The translations under genes and the position numbers were made by a program. 64,000 nucleotides of DNA from Pseudomonas sp. RIT288 (lineage in GTDB: Bacteria; Pseudomonadota; Gammaproteobacteria; Pseudomonadales; Pseudomonadaceae). The notes beneath the pieces were generated by a model. The model searched no databases. It had not been told where the DNA came from and saw only the letters and a list, made by a program, of their open reading frames with translations. This document shows, one piece after another, positions 24,874 through 33,455 of this stretch. Position 1 is the stretch's first letter; each line of letters opens with the position of its first letter. Location: assembly GCF_000631985.1 (NCBI RefSeq), contig NZ_JFYN01000042.1, positions 62,001 to 126,000 of the forward strand, written 5' to 3'.

Positions 24874-25299
24874 ATGACGTTGCGAATCGAGCTGTCGCAG
24901 AACCCTACGGAAGAACAGCGCAAGGCCATCCTCGAGCCTTTGATTGCGTACAACGACGCCCAGACCGGCGGCTCCAAATCCGAGCCCTTTGCCCTGCTGG
25001 TGCGCGATGAGCACGACGCAATTCTCGGCGGTTTGTATGGTCGGGTGATCTTTACCTGGATGTACATTGAATTGCTGTGCGTCCCGGAACAGGGTCGCGG
25101 GCAACGCATCGGCTCGGAACTGATGGCCATGGCGGAAAATCTGGCCAAGGAGAAGAACTGCCTGGGCATCTGGCTGGACACCTTCGATTTTCAGGCGCCG
25201 GAGTTTTACAAGAAGCTGGGATTCAGCCAATTTGGCGAGATCGTTGATTACCCGCCGGGGCATAGCCGGCATTATTTCCAGAAGCGTCTGATCGGTTGA
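24874..25299 (+). CDS. GNAT family N-acetyltransferase
   Basis: 141 residues from ATG 24874, with AAGGAAG 7 bases upstream. Acetyl-CoA motif: ELLCVPEQGRGQRIGSELMAMAENLA, then the C-terminal GIWLDTFDFQAPEFYKKLGFSQFGEIVDYPPGH. The pattern LDTFDFQAPEFYKKLGF is common to small GNATs annotated in many proteobacteria. Substrate unknown; monocistronic and divergent from hemerythrin. Confidence 0.85.
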   Translation: MTLRIELSQNPTEEQRKAILEPLIAYNDAQTGGSKSEPFALLVRDEHDAILGGLYGRVIFTWMYIELLCVPEQGRGQRIGSELMAMAENLAKEKNCLGIWLDTFDFQAPEFYKKLGFSQFGEIVDYPPGHSRHYFQKRLIG

Positions 25300-25310
25300 A
25301 TTCACTGGCC

Positions 25311-25387
25311 CTATCGCGAGCAGGCTCACTCCTACAGGATCGGTGGCGAACACAAATCCAGTGTGGGAGCCAGCCTGCTGGCGATGA
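25311..25387. repeat. Two REP arms in everted order (class C)
   Basis: CTATCGCGAGCAGGCTCACTCCTAC is followed after 24 bases by GTGTGGGAGCCAGCCTGCTGGCGAT. The arms point away from each other, unlike the inverted pairs elsewhere, and belong to two sub-families (AGTGAGCCTGCTCGCG and AGCCAGCCTGCTGGCG). Confidence 0.7.
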
Positions 25388-25409
25388 CGGCAGCCGCCTC
25401 AACGCATGA

Positions 25410-25760
25410 TCAGAGGCAGGTCGCCAACGCCGCCAATCGGCGTTTGGCAACAAAATCATCCTTCTGCGCGTAGTAGTTGAGCACGGTTCCCGAAGCATCG
25501 CTGGTCACGTCGACAAACGATTCCGCCGAACGGGTGTACACCGTCGAACCACCCTTCTTGCCCGGTTGCAGGTACGCCCCGGCATCCACGCCAAACACCG
25601 CTTCGTCCTGCCAGCCGAACTGTACGCACTGAGCGACAACTTTCTCGGGCTTGTCCGAGGTCAGGACCTTGTACGGGGCTTTGGTGCGAGAATCGTCCAT
25701 TACCGAACCCGCGCAGCCAGCCAGCACAGTCGCGGCCAGCGCTACCATCAGAATTCGCAT
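25410..25760 (-). CDS. Small lipoprotein, hypothetical
   Basis: 116 residues. Signal RILMVALAATVLAGC with lipobox LAGC puts the lipidated Cys at 16. The mature part (YKVLTSDKPEKVVAQCVQFGWQDEAVFGVDAGAYLQPGKKGG) has one further pair of cysteines (AQCVQ and the C-terminal ATCL) that could form a disulfide. Similar small Pseudomonas lipoproteins exist but have no known role. Convergent with the acetyltransferase at 24874. Confidence 0.7.
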   Translation of the reverse strand: MRILMVALAATVLAGCAGSVMDDSRTKAPYKVLTSDKPEKVVAQCVQFGWQDEAVFGVDAGAYLQPGKKGGSTVYTRSAESFVDVTSDASGTVLNYYAQKDDFVAKRRLAALATCL

Positions 25761-25894
25761 TGCATTCGCTCATTCAGAAAAAAGCGGACTGTATCACCGC
25801 AACAGGCAAAATCATTCTGCTTTACTGCATTTATAGCGCGACACGCACCGGCCGCTCCGGCACCCTAGGGTCATCAGCCTCACAAGGAATACAC

Positions 25895-26224
25895 ATGGCG
25901 CCCACCGACCAGCGACATGAACAAGCCCTGAAACTGTTTCTCGACGCGCGCCCCGAATTGCGCGAAACCCTCGATCACCTCAACCCGCTGCTGGCCCAGG
26001 CCAAGGGTGAAACCGTTGCGCAGTATCGCGAAGAACGCTTGCATGAAGCCTTCGAGGCCGAAGCTGAAGATCAGGGACTGTTTGCCTGGGAACTGACCTT
26101 GCTGCTCACAGCGGCAACGCCCGAGGAGTATCAGACCCAGCGCATGGAGGTGCATCGCGAGGTAGCGGAAATGGCGCACATGAGCTGGGTCGATTATTGC
26201 GACCTGTATGGGTTGGAACCGTAA
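25895..26224 (+). CDS. Conserved hypothetical protein (DUF6388-like)
   Basis: 109 residues from ATG 25895 with AAGGAAT upstream. Acidic, helical and soluble: DQRHEQALKLFLDARPELRE, GETVAQYREERLHEAFEAEAE, then TPEEYQTQRMEVHREVAEMAHMSWVDYCDLYGLEP. It matches my memory of the Pseudomonas DUF6388 family, function unknown. The YoaK-like gene starts 25 bases after its stop, so co-transcription is likely. Confidence 0.7.
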   Translation: MAPTDQRHEQALKLFLDARPELRETLDHLNPLLAQAKGETVAQYREERLHEAFEAEAEDQGLFAWELTLLLTAATPEEYQTQRMEVHREVAEMAHMSWVDYCDLYGLEP

Positions 26225-26249
26225 CCACTGCGCAAGGATACCGTCACCG

Positions 26250-26954
26250 ATGCTGCCTTCGACCTCGACTCACCGCGCCACTTCCGGGCATCTGCACCGG
26301 CAGAAATGGCGCGGCCGCATCGGTCTGGCGCTGGTGGCCAGCCTGTCGGTACTCGCCGGGATGACCGACGCGATCGGCTTCATGGCCAGCGGCGATTTCG
26401 TTTCTTTCATGAGCGGCAATACCACGCGGCTGGCGGTGGCGATCAGTGACGGCGACCTCGGACTGACCGTGCGCCTGATCATCCTCGTCGTCACCTTCGT
26501 GATCGGTAATGCCTTGGGGATCGTGATCGGGCGCCTCGGTGGGCGGCGCACATTGCCCTTGTTGCTGTGCATCGCCACCCTGCTTTGCTTCGCGGCCGCG
26601 TGGCCGTATGACACGCAACTGCCGGCGTTGCTGGCGGCGATCATCGCAATGGGCATGCTCAACGCGGCGGTCGAGGAAGTGAATGGCCTGCCGGTGGGCC
26701 TGACGTACGTGACCGGAGCGCTGTCGCGGTTCGGCCGTGGACTCGGGCGCTGGATGCTCGGCGAACGCCGTAACGGCTGGCGGGTGCAGTTGGTGCCTTG
26801 GACAGGCATGTTCATCGGCGCGATTCTCGGCGCGGTGCTGGAACAGCATTTCGGGCTTCGGGCGTTGTTCGCCAGCGGCTTGCTGGCGGCAGGGCTGGGC
26901 GTGCTGTCCTTGAGCATTCCGCGGCGTTGGCAACTCGGCTATATGCCGCGCTGA
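26250..26954 (+). CDS. YoaK/DUF1275 family membrane protein
   Basis: 234 residues with six hydrophobic segments. The family hallmark is visible: GMTDAIGFMASGDFVSFMSGNTTRLA, where SGNT lies in the second segment. Basic N-terminal region (HRQKWRGRIG) faces the cytoplasm. DUF1275 proteins are inner-membrane proteins of unknown function found near metabolic and resistance genes. ATG 26250 is chosen because the hydrophobic domain starts 30 residues later, as in relatives. Confidence 0.82.
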   Translation: MLPSTSTHRATSGHLHRQKWRGRIGLALVASLSVLAGMTDAIGFMASGDFVSFMSGNTTRLAVAISDGDLGLTVRLIILVVTFVIGNALGIVIGRLGGRRTLPLLLCIATLLCFAAAWPYDTQLPALLAAIIAMGMLNAAVEEVNGLPVGLTYVTGALSRFGRGLGRWMLGERRNGWRVQLVPWTGMFIGAILGAVLEQHFGLRALFASGLLAAGLGVLSLSIPRRWQLGYMPR

Positions 26955-26977
26955 TCGAAACCTCAGTCAAATACCCT

Positions 26978-27062
26978 GTAGGAACTGTCGAGTGAAACGA
27001 GGCTGCGATCTCTTGATCTTGCTTGTAAAGATCAAGAGATCGCAGCGTGCCGCAGCTCCTGC
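26978..27062. repeat. REP pair, class A, inverted
   Basis: GTAGGAACTGTCGAGTGAAA at the left is the most diverged class A arm in the window; the right arm is the standard GATCGCAGCGTGCCGCAGCTCC. The centre is GATCTTGCTTGTAAAGATC. It separates the YoaK gene from the tus operon. Confidence 0.8.
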
Positions 27063-27174
27063 ATGGACTCGCATGTATGACCGATAGCAGCAGAAATCGG
27101 TGTGTGCAACTTGGGTTTCGCGGCTGCCTCGATAAAGCTTTATCATGGCCGCAGTTTTGCTGATCGAGTCCGTC

Positions 27175-27567
27175 ATGAAGTTCGCCATTGCGCTGTTTTC
27201 CGCCGCCCATGCGCCCTCCTCGCGCCGTGCCCTGCTGTTTGCGCAGGCTGCGCTGGCCGGCGGGCATGAAATTGTCCGGCTGTTTTTCTATCAGGACGGC
27301 GTGTACAACGCCTCCGACGCGGTGGTCACCCCGCAGGACGAGCTGGACCTGCCCAAACAGTGGCGCGCGTTCATCACCGAGCAGCAACTGGACGGCGTGG
27401 TATGCATCGCCGCTGCCTTGCGCCGTGGCGTACTGAATGACGAAGAAGCCAAACGCTACCAGCGTGATGCCGTCGCGGTCAGCGCGCCGTGGGAATTGTC
27501 CGGCCTCGGCCAGTTGCACGATGCGGTGCAGGACGCCGATCGATTGATCTGTTTCGGAGGCGCGTGA
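27175..27567 (+). CDS. tusD: Sulfurtransferase TusD
   Basis: 130 residues. It starts KFAIALFSAAHAPSSRRALLFAQAALAGGHEIVRLFFYQDGVY and carries the sulfur-accepting Cys77 in DGVVCIAAALRRGV. TusD receives persulfide sulfur from TusA and passes it to TusE within the TusBCD hexamer, on the way to 2-thiouridine at tRNA wobble position 34. The gene order tusD-C-B-E is the family standard. MnmA, the enzyme that uses this sulfur, is encoded at 50457. Confidence 0.94.
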   Translation: MKFAIALFSAAHAPSSRRALLFAQAALAGGHEIVRLFFYQDGVYNASDAVVTPQDELDLPKQWRAFITEQQLDGVVCIAAALRRGVLNDEEAKRYQRDAVAVSAPWELSGLGQLHDAVQDADRLICFGGA

Positions 27568-27568
27568 G

Positions 27569-27925
27569 ATGGCCAAATCCCTGTTGATCATCAGCCGCCA
27601 GTCGCCATGGTCCGGCCCCGGCGCCCGCGAAGCGCTGGACATCGTCCTGGCCGGCGGCGCGTTCGATCTGCCGATCGGCCTGCTGTTTCTCGATGACGGC
27701 GTGCTGCAACTGGCCGCTGGGCAGAACGCCAAGACTCTGCAACAGAAAGACCTGAGCGCCAACCTGCAGGCGCTGCCGATGTTCGGCGTTGAAGAGCTGT
27801 TTTACTGCTCCGACAGCGCCAGCAATCGTGGCCTGAGCAGTCTGTCGCTGGACGAAGCGCAGCCGCTCGCTGCCAGCGAAATCACCGCCCTTATTGACCG
27901 TTACGACCAGGTGATCACCCTCTGA
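27569..27925 (+). CDS. tusC: Sulfurtransferase complex subunit TusC
   Basis: 118 residues, starting one base after the tusD stop. It opens AKSLLIISRQSPWSGPGAREALDIVLAGGAFDLPIGLLFLDDGV, the DsrE/TusC fold. It has no conserved catalytic Cys, consistent with a structural role in the TusBCD hexamer. Its stop overlaps the tusB start by one base (TGATG). Confidence 0.93.
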   Translation: MAKSLLIISRQSPWSGPGAREALDIVLAGGAFDLPIGLLFLDDGVLQLAAGQNAKTLQQKDLSANLQALPMFGVEELFYCSDSASNRGLSSLSLDEAQPLAASEITALIDRYDQVITL

Positions 27926-28218
27926 TGTCGACTTTGCATGTGTTGTCTCATTCCCCGTTCGGCGACGAGCGCCTGAGCAGTTGCCTGCGCGTGATTGGCG
28001 CTGCCGACGCCGTGCTGTTATCCGGCGACGCGGTCTACGCCCTGCAACCGGGCACTGCGCCATTCGCCACGCTGAACGAGCGCCGGGTCAAGCTGTTCGC
28101 CCTCGCCGAAGACCTGCAGGCCCGGGCCATCGTTGCTCCCGACTGGGCTGAAGCCATCGACTACCCGGCCTTCGTTGAACTGTCGATCCACCACAACAAG
28201 GTCAACAGTTGGCTATGA
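27925..28218 (+). CDS. tusB: Sulfurtransferase complex subunit TusB
   Basis: 97 residues: STLHVLSHSPFGDERLSSCLRV, then GDAVYALQPG and the C-terminal YPAFVELSIHHNKVNSWL, typical of TusB/DsrH. It forms the third subunit of the TusBCD relay. It overlaps the next gene by four bases (ATGA), so the four tus genes are translationally coupled. Confidence 0.92.
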   Translation: MSTLHVLSHSPFGDERLSSCLRVIGAADAVLLSGDAVYALQPGTAPFATLNERRVKLFALAEDLQARAIVAPDWAEAIDYPAFVELSIHHNKVNSWL

Positions 28219-28550
28219 ACTCGATGACTGTCGGCGCCCGCGCCATCGAACTGGACAAGGACGGCTTTCTGGTCGACCTCGACGACTGGTCCCATGACGT
28301 TGCCAGCGCCCTCGCCGCCGCTGAAGACATCGGACTGACGGCCGAACACTGGGAAGTCCTCGAACTGCTGCGCAGCTTTTACGCAGAATTCCAGCTGTCG
28401 CCGGCCACCCGTCCGCTGATCAAGTACACCGCACTCAAACTCGGCCCGGACAAAGGCAACAGCCTGCACCTGAACCGACTGTTCAAAGGCACCCCTGCCA
28501 AACTCGCCGCGAAACTGGCGGGCCTGCCCAAACCGACGAATTGCTTATGA
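28215..28550 (+). CDS. tusE: Sulfur relay protein TusE
   Basis: 111 residues from ATG 28215. The DsrC/TusE signature is IELDKDGFLVDLDDWSHDVASALA, and the reactive penultimate Cys110 is in LPKPTNCL, matching the PxP-T-x-CL ending of E. coli TusE. It takes sulfur from TusD and delivers it to MnmA. ATGA overlap with both neighbours. Confidence 0.94.
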   Translation: MNSMTVGARAIELDKDGFLVDLDDWSHDVASALAAAEDIGLTAEHWEVLELLRSFYAEFQLSPATRPLIKYTALKLGPDKGNSLHLNRLFKGTPAKLAAKLAGLPKPTNCL

Positions 28551-29548
28551 CCGACTTTCCAGCGCTGACCCTTGAAACGCCCGCCGAGCACCCGTTCGCG
28601 CAGTTCGTACGGATCCTCGGCAAGGGCAAACGCGGCGCCCGCGACCTGACCCGTGAAGAAGCGTGGGAAGCCATGGGTATGGTGCTCGACGACAAAGTCG
28701 AAGACACCCAACTCGGCGCCTTTCTGATGCTGCTACGGCACAAGGAAGAAAGCGCCGAGGAAATGGCCGGTTTCACCGAAGCGTTGCGCGAGCGCCTGTC
28801 AGCGCCAACGCTGAACGTCGATCTGGACTGGCCGACCTATGCCGGCAAGAAACGCCATCTGCCGTGGTACCTGCTGTCGGCCAAGTGCCTGGCGCAAAAC
28901 GGCGTGCGGATTTTCATGCACGGCGGCGGCGCGCACACCGCCGGGCGCCTGTACACCGAACAACTGCTTGGCGAGCTGAACATTCCGCTGTGCCGCACCT
29001 GGCAGCAGGTCGGCAGCGCGCTGGACAACGGTGGTCTGGCGTTCATGCCGCTGATGGACTGGGCGCCGCAGTTGCAGAAGATGATCGACCTGCGCAACAC
29101 CATGGGCCTGCGCTCGCCGATCCATTCGCTGGCACGCATCCTCAATCCACTGCGCGCCCGTTGTGGTCTGCAGAGTATTTTCCACCCGGGCTATCAAGCG
29201 GTGCATCGCGAGGCCAGCGGCCTGCTCGGCGACACGGCGATCGTGGTCAAGGGCGATGGCGGCGAAATCGAGATCAACCCGGATGCCGACAGCCATCTGT
29301 ACGGCACCCAGGGCGGCGAAAGCTGGGACGAGGAATGGCCGCAGCTGTCGAGCCAGCGCCACGTCAAACCGGCCACGCTGGACGTTGAACATCTCAAGGC
29401 GGTGTGGCGCGGCGAGGTGGTCGACAGTTATCCGCAAATGGCGCTTATTTCGACCATGGCCCTGGCCCTGCGCGGCCTCGGCCAGAGTCGCGAGCAAGCG
29501 TTCGCAACCGCCGAGCAATACTGGGCGGCGCGCAACAAATCGATTTAA
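28547..29548 (+). CDS. ybiB: YbiB-like protein, anthranilate-phosphoribosyltransferase fold
   Basis: 333 residues. An N-terminal helical bundle (FAQFVRILGKGKRGARDLTREEAWEAMGMVLDD) is followed by a TrpD-like alpha/beta domain, with GGGAHTAGRLYTEQLL and NPLRARCGLQSIFHPGYQ. The phosphoribosyl-diphosphate motif of true TrpD enzymes is altered (FMHGGGAHT), so trp synthesis is unlikely. E. coli YbiB is a TrpD2-type nucleic-acid-binding protein. The start overlaps tusE's stop, tying it to the sulfur-relay operon and hinting at a tRNA-related role. Confidence 0.82.
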   Translation: MTDFPALTLETPAEHPFAQFVRILGKGKRGARDLTREEAWEAMGMVLDDKVEDTQLGAFLMLLRHKEESAEEMAGFTEALRERLSAPTLNVDLDWPTYAGKKRHLPWYLLSAKCLAQNGVRIFMHGGGAHTAGRLYTEQLLGELNIPLCRTWQQVGSALDNGGLAFMPLMDWAPQLQKMIDLRNTMGLRSPIHSLARILNPLRARCGLQSIFHPGYQAVHREASGLLGDTAIVVKGDGGEIEINPDADSHLYGTQGGESWDEEWPQLSSQRHVKPATLDVEHLKAVWRGEVVDSYPQMALISTMALALRGLGQSREQAFATAEQYWAARNKSI

Positions 29549-29639
29549 CCGATCATTGGCGCCCGATCTTTGCGCTTTTTGTTCGAACTCATTGGAATAG
29601 ACTCGGCTCCAACGCTTATTGGAATCAGGAGTCTTGATC

Positions 29640-30641
29640 ATGGGTTTACTCGTCGACGGCCACTGGCAGGACAAGTGGTACGAAAGCAGCAAAGACGGCG
29701 CCTTTCAGCGCGAACAGGCACAACGGCGCAATTGGGTCACCCCTGACGGCCAGCCCGGGCCGAGCGGTGAAGGCGGCTTTGCTGCCGAAGCCGGGCGCTA
29801 TCACCTCTATGTGTCGCTCGCCTGCCCGTGGGCGCACCGCACGCTGATCCTGCGCAAGCTCAAAGGCCTGGAAAGCCTGATCGACGTGTCCGTGGTCAGC
29901 TGGCTGATGCTGGAAAACGGCTGGACCTTCGATCAGACCCTTGGCTCGACGGGCGATAAGCTTGACCACTTCGACTTCATGCACCAGCGCTACACCGTCG
30001 ACGCGCCGGACTACACCGGCCGCGTCACCGTGCCGGTGCTGTGGGACAAGAAGCTCAAGCGCATCGTCAGCAATGAATCAGCGGAAATCATCCGCATGTT
30101 CAACAGCGCATTCGATGGCCTGACCGGTAACGAGCTGGACTTCTATCCGGCGCCATTACACGGCGAGATCGATGCACTGAACGAACGGATTTATCCGGCG
30201 GTGAACAACGGCGTGTATCGCGCCGGGTTCGCCACCTCGCAAAAAGCTTATGAACAAGCCTTCGATGACGTGTTTGCCGAACTGGATCATCTGGAGCGAG
30301 TACTGGGCGCCAACCGCTATCTGACCGGCGAATACCTGACTGAAGCAGACGTGCGTTTGTTCACCACGCTGATTCGCTTCGACGCGGTGTACCACGGGCA
30401 CTTCAAGTGCAATCTGCGGCGGATTGCCGATTATCCGAACCTGTCGAACTGGCTGCGTGAGCTGTATCAGTGGCCGGGGATTGGCGAGACGGTGGATTTC
30501 CAGCACATCAAAAATCACTACTACGGTAGCCACAAGACCATCAATCCGACGGGGATTGTGCCGAAGGGGCCTGAGCAGGATTTCAGCGTGGCACATGATC
30601 GGGCGCGGTTGAACGGGAAAGGGGTTTGGTTGAAGGGCTAA
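29640..30641 (+). CDS. Glutathionyl-hydroquinone reductase (YqjG/Ecm4 type)
   Basis: 333 residues, the size of YqjG. The catalytic Cys is in SLACPWAHRTLILRKLKGL, the CPWA form used by Xi-class glutathione transferases. The helical domain contains NNGVYRAGFATSQKAYEQAF and LTEADVRLFTTLIRFDAVYHGHFKCNLRRI, and the end GIVPKGPEQDF is typical. It reduces glutathionyl-hydroquinones to hydroquinones using glutathione. Start ATG 29640 follows AGGAGTCTTGATC. It is followed at once by a hexamer repeat and REP arms. Confidence 0.9.
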   Translation: MGLLVDGHWQDKWYESSKDGAFQREQAQRRNWVTPDGQPGPSGEGGFAAEAGRYHLYVSLACPWAHRTLILRKLKGLESLIDVSVVSWLMLENGWTFDQTLGSTGDKLDHFDFMHQRYTVDAPDYTGRVTVPVLWDKKLKRIVSNESAEIIRMFNSAFDGLTGNELDFYPAPLHGEIDALNERIYPAVNNGVYRAGFATSQKAYEQAFDDVFAELDHLERVLGANRYLTGEYLTEADVRLFTTLIRFDAVYHGHFKCNLRRIADYPNLSNWLRELYQWPGIGETVDFQHIKNHYYGSHKTINPTGIVPKGPEQDFSVAHDRARLNGKGVWLKG

Positions 30642-30642
30642 C

Positions 30643-30684
30643 AGCAAAAGCAAAAGCAAAAGCAAAAGCAAAAGCAAAAGCAAA
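30643..30684. repeat. AGCAAA hexamer repeat, 7 units
   Basis: Seven exact AGCAAA units begin just one base after the reductase stop codon region and run directly into a REP arm. Such a short perfect array is prone to slippage. Confidence 0.95.
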
Positions 30685-30755
30685 GATCGCAGCCTGCGGC
30701 AGCTCCTACATGTGAATGCGTTCCCTGTAGGAGCTGCCGCAGGCTGCGATCTTTT
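30681..30755. repeat. REP pair, class A, everted arms forming a long hairpin
   Basis: GATCGCAGCCTGCGGCAGCTCCTAC is followed, after TGTGAATGCGTTCC, by its full complement GTAGGAGCTGCCGCAGGCTGCGATC and TTTTTGC. The arms are in the opposite order to the other class A pairs. A perfect stem of more than 25 bp with A- and T-rich flanks can end transcripts from both the reductase and cysG. Confidence 0.9.
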
Positions 30756-30764
30756 TGCTTTGAC

Positions 30765-32159
30765 TCAGACCTGCGCCTGAGCCCCTTCGAACCACGCCAG
30801 TTTCTCGCGCAGCTGCACCACTTCCCCCACGATCACCAGCGTCGGTGCATGCACTTCATGCTCTGCCACCAGGCGCGGCAGGTCGGCCAGCGTGCCAGTA
30901 AAGACCCGCTGATTGACCGTGGTGCCCTGCTGGATCAACGCCGCCGGGGTATCCGCGCTGCGACCGTGCTTGACCAACTGCTCGCAGATCACCGGCAAGC
31001 CCACCAGGCCCATGTAGAACACCAGCGTCTGCGCCGGGGCGACGAGGTCGGCCCACGGCAGATCGGTGGAACCGTCCTTCAGGTGACCGGTGACGAAGCG
31101 CACCGACTGCGCGTAATCGCGATGGGTCAACGGAATCCCGGCATACGCCGCGCAACCGCTGGCCGCCGTGATCCCCGGCACCACCTGGAACGGAATCCCG
31201 TGGGCCGCCAGCTCTTCGATCTCTTCACCGCCGCGACCGAAGATGAACGGATCACCGCCCTTCAAGCGCACCACGCGTTTGCCGGCCTTGGCCAGATCCA
31301 CCAGTTGCTGGTTGATCTGATCCTGCGGCACCGCGTGATCAGAGCGACGCTTGCCGACGTAGACACGCTCGGCATCGCGACGGCACAGCTCAAGAATCGC
31401 CGGCGCCACCAAACGGTCGTACAGCACCACGTCGGCTTGCTGCATCAGACGCAAGGCGCGGAAGGTCAGCAGATCCGGATCACCCGGCCCTGCCCCCACC
31501 AGATACACCTCACCGGTGGTAACGGTCGCTTCACCATCGATCTTGGCCTGCAACAGACGCTCGGCTTCAGTGCCCTGCCCGGCCAGTTGGCGGTCGGCAA
31601 TCGGGCCTTGAAATACGTCTTCCCAGAAACCGCGACGCTGCTGCACATCCGGAAACAGGTTTTTCACCTGATTGCGGAAACGTGCGGCAAGCCCGGCCAA
31701 CTGGCCGTAGGTCGAAGGAATCCAGGTTTCGATCTTGGCGCGAATCAAACGGGCCAGCACCGGCGCATCGCCGCCGCTGGACACCGCGATGATCAGCGGC
31801 GAGCGATCGACGATCGCCGGGAAGATCACGCTGCATAGCTGCGGCGCGTCGACCACGTTGACCGGCACGCAACGCCGATGGGCATCGCTGGAGACTTGGG
31901 CGTTGAGCGTTTCGTCGTCGGTGGCGGCGATGATCAGCCCGCAACCGTCCAGATCCGCTTCCACGTAACCGCGCAGCAGACATTCGCCACCGCTGGCGCT
32001 GACCAGTTCGCGCAGTTGTGCTTCGATTTCAGGTGCGACCACCCGCAGCAGCGCACCGGCATCGGCCAGCAGGCGGGATTTGCGCAAGGCAATTTCCCCC
32101 CCACCGACCACCAACACACGACTGCCGCGCAGGTTGTGAAACAGCGGCAGATATTTCAT
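30765..32159 (-). CDS. cysG: Siroheme synthase (uroporphyrinogen methyltransferase / precorrin-2 dehydrogenase and ferrochelatase)
   Basis: 464 residues with both halves of CysG. The N-terminal CysGB domain has VLVVGGGEIALRKSRLL, and the C-terminal CysGA methyltransferase has VYLVGAGPGDPDLLTFRALRLMQQADVVLYDRLV and RLKGGDPFIFGRGGEE. It makes siroheme, the cofactor of sulfite and nitrite reductases, from uroporphyrinogen III. Its ATG follows the serS stop with no gap (TAA-ATG), so translation of the two is probably coupled. Confidence 0.96.
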   Translation of the reverse strand: MKYLPLFHNLRGSRVLVVGGGEIALRKSRLLADAGALLRVVAPEIEAQLRELVSASGGECLLRGYVEADLDGCGLIIAATDDETLNAQVSSDAHRRCVPVNVVDAPQLCSVIFPAIVDRSPLIIAVSSGGDAPVLARLIRAKIETWIPSTYGQLAGLAARFRNQVKNLFPDVQQRRGFWEDVFQGPIADRQLAGQGTEAERLLQAKIDGEATVTTGEVYLVGAGPGDPDLLTFRALRLMQQADVVLYDRLVAPAILELCRRDAERVYVGKRRSDHAVPQDQINQQLVDLAKAGKRVVRLKGGDPFIFGRGGEEIEELAAHGIPFQVVPGITAASGCAAYAGIPLTHRDYAQSVRFVTGHLKDGSTDLPWADLVAPAQTLVFYMGLVGLPVICEQLVKHGRSADTPAALIQQGTTVNQRVFTGTLADLPRLVAEHEVHAPTLVIVGEVVQLREKLAWFEGAQAQV

Positions 32160-33440
32160 TTAGCCGATGACCTCAAGGCCACCCATGTAAGGCTTCAGTA
32201 CGTCCGGCACGCGGATCGAACCGTCGGCCTGCTGGTAGTTTTCCAGCACCGCCACCAGTGTACGACCGACCGCCAGACCCGAACCGTTGAGAGTGTGTAC
32301 CAGCTCAGGCTTGCCGGTTTCCGGGTTGCGGAAACGCGCCTGCATGCGGCGAGCCTGGAAGTCGCCGCAGTTGGAGCACGACGAAATTTCGCGGTACTTG
32401 TCCTGGCTCGGAATCCACACTTCGAGGTCGTAGGTCTTGACGGCGCTGAAGCCCATGTCGCCGGTGCACAGCGCCAGGGTGCGGTAAGGCAGACCCAGCA
32501 GTTGCAGGACTTTCTCGGCGTTGGCGGTCAGGCCTTCCAGCGCTTCCATCGAAGTCGACGGCTCGACGATCTGCACCATTTCAACCTTGTCGAACTGGTG
32601 CTGACGGATCATGCCGCGGGTGTCGCGACCCGACGCACCGGCTTCGCTGCGGAAGCACGGGGTGTGGGCGACGAACTTGATTGGCAGCAGTTTCGAGTCG
32701 ACGATTTCACCGGCGACGATGTTGGTCAACGACACTTCGGCGGTCGGGATCAGGTACAGATCGGCTTCGCCTTCGCGAGCGATCTTGAACAGATCTTCTT
32801 CGAACTTCGGCAGCTGGCCGGTGCCTTGCAGCGCCGGGGCCTGAACCAGATAAGGCGTGTAGGCCTCTTCGTAGCCATGCTCGTTGACGTGCAGGTTGAT
32901 CATGAACTGCGCCAGAGCGCGGTGCAGTCGGGCGATCGGGCCGCGCAGCAGAGCGAAACGGGCGCCGGACAGCTTGGCGGCGGTTTCGAAATCCAGCCAG
33001 CCGAATTTCTCGCCCAGCGCCACGTGGTCCTTGACCTCGAAATCGAACTGCGTCGGCGTGCCCCAGCGGCGCACTTCAACGTTGTCGTCTTCGTCTTTGC
33101 CGACTGGTACCGATTCGTGCGGCAGGTTGGGGATACCCAGCAGGATCGAGTCCAGTTCGGTCTGGATCGCGTCCAGCTCGACTTTACCGGCGCTCAGCTC
33201 GCCCGCCATGCGCTCGACGTCCGCCATCAGCGGCGCGATGTCTTCGCCACGCTGCTTGGCCTGACCGATGGATTTGGAACGCGCGTTACGTTCAGCCTGC
33301 AGTGCTTCGGTGCGGGTCTGGACGGTCTTGCGCTGTTCTTCCAGCGCTTCGATGCGCGCGGTATCCAGGGCAAAGCCACGGGAAGCCAGGCGGTCCGCTA
33401 CGTCCTGAAGGTTGCTACGTAACAGTTTGGAATCGAGCAT
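32160..33440 (-). CDS. serS: Seryl-tRNA synthetase
   Basis: 426 residues, full length. The N-terminal tRNA-binding coiled coil (EALEEQRKTVQTRTEALQAERNARSKSIGQAKQRGED) is followed by the class II core with motif 2 in CFRSEAGASGRDTRGMIRQHQF and motif 3 near LNGSGLAVGRTLVAVLENYQ. It charges tRNA-Ser and tRNA-Sec species in the cytoplasm. It lies in the block ftsK-lolA-rarA-crcB-serS-cysG, all on one strand. Confidence 0.97.
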   Translation of the reverse strand: MLDSKLLRSNLQDVADRLASRGFALDTARIEALEEQRKTVQTRTEALQAERNARSKSIGQAKQRGEDIAPLMADVERMAGELSAGKVELDAIQTELDSILLGIPNLPHESVPVGKDEDDNVEVRRWGTPTQFDFEVKDHVALGEKFGWLDFETAAKLSGARFALLRGPIARLHRALAQFMINLHVNEHGYEEAYTPYLVQAPALQGTGQLPKFEEDLFKIAREGEADLYLIPTAEVSLTNIVAGEIVDSKLLPIKFVAHTPCFRSEAGASGRDTRGMIRQHQFDKVEMVQIVEPSTSMEALEGLTANAEKVLQLLGLPYRTLALCTGDMGFSAVKTYDLEVWIPSQDKYREISSCSNCGDFQARRMQARFRNPETGKPELVHTLNGSGLAVGRTLVAVLENYQQADGSIRVPDVLKPYMGGLEVIG

Positions 33441-33455
33441 GTCGGTTTCTCGTTA

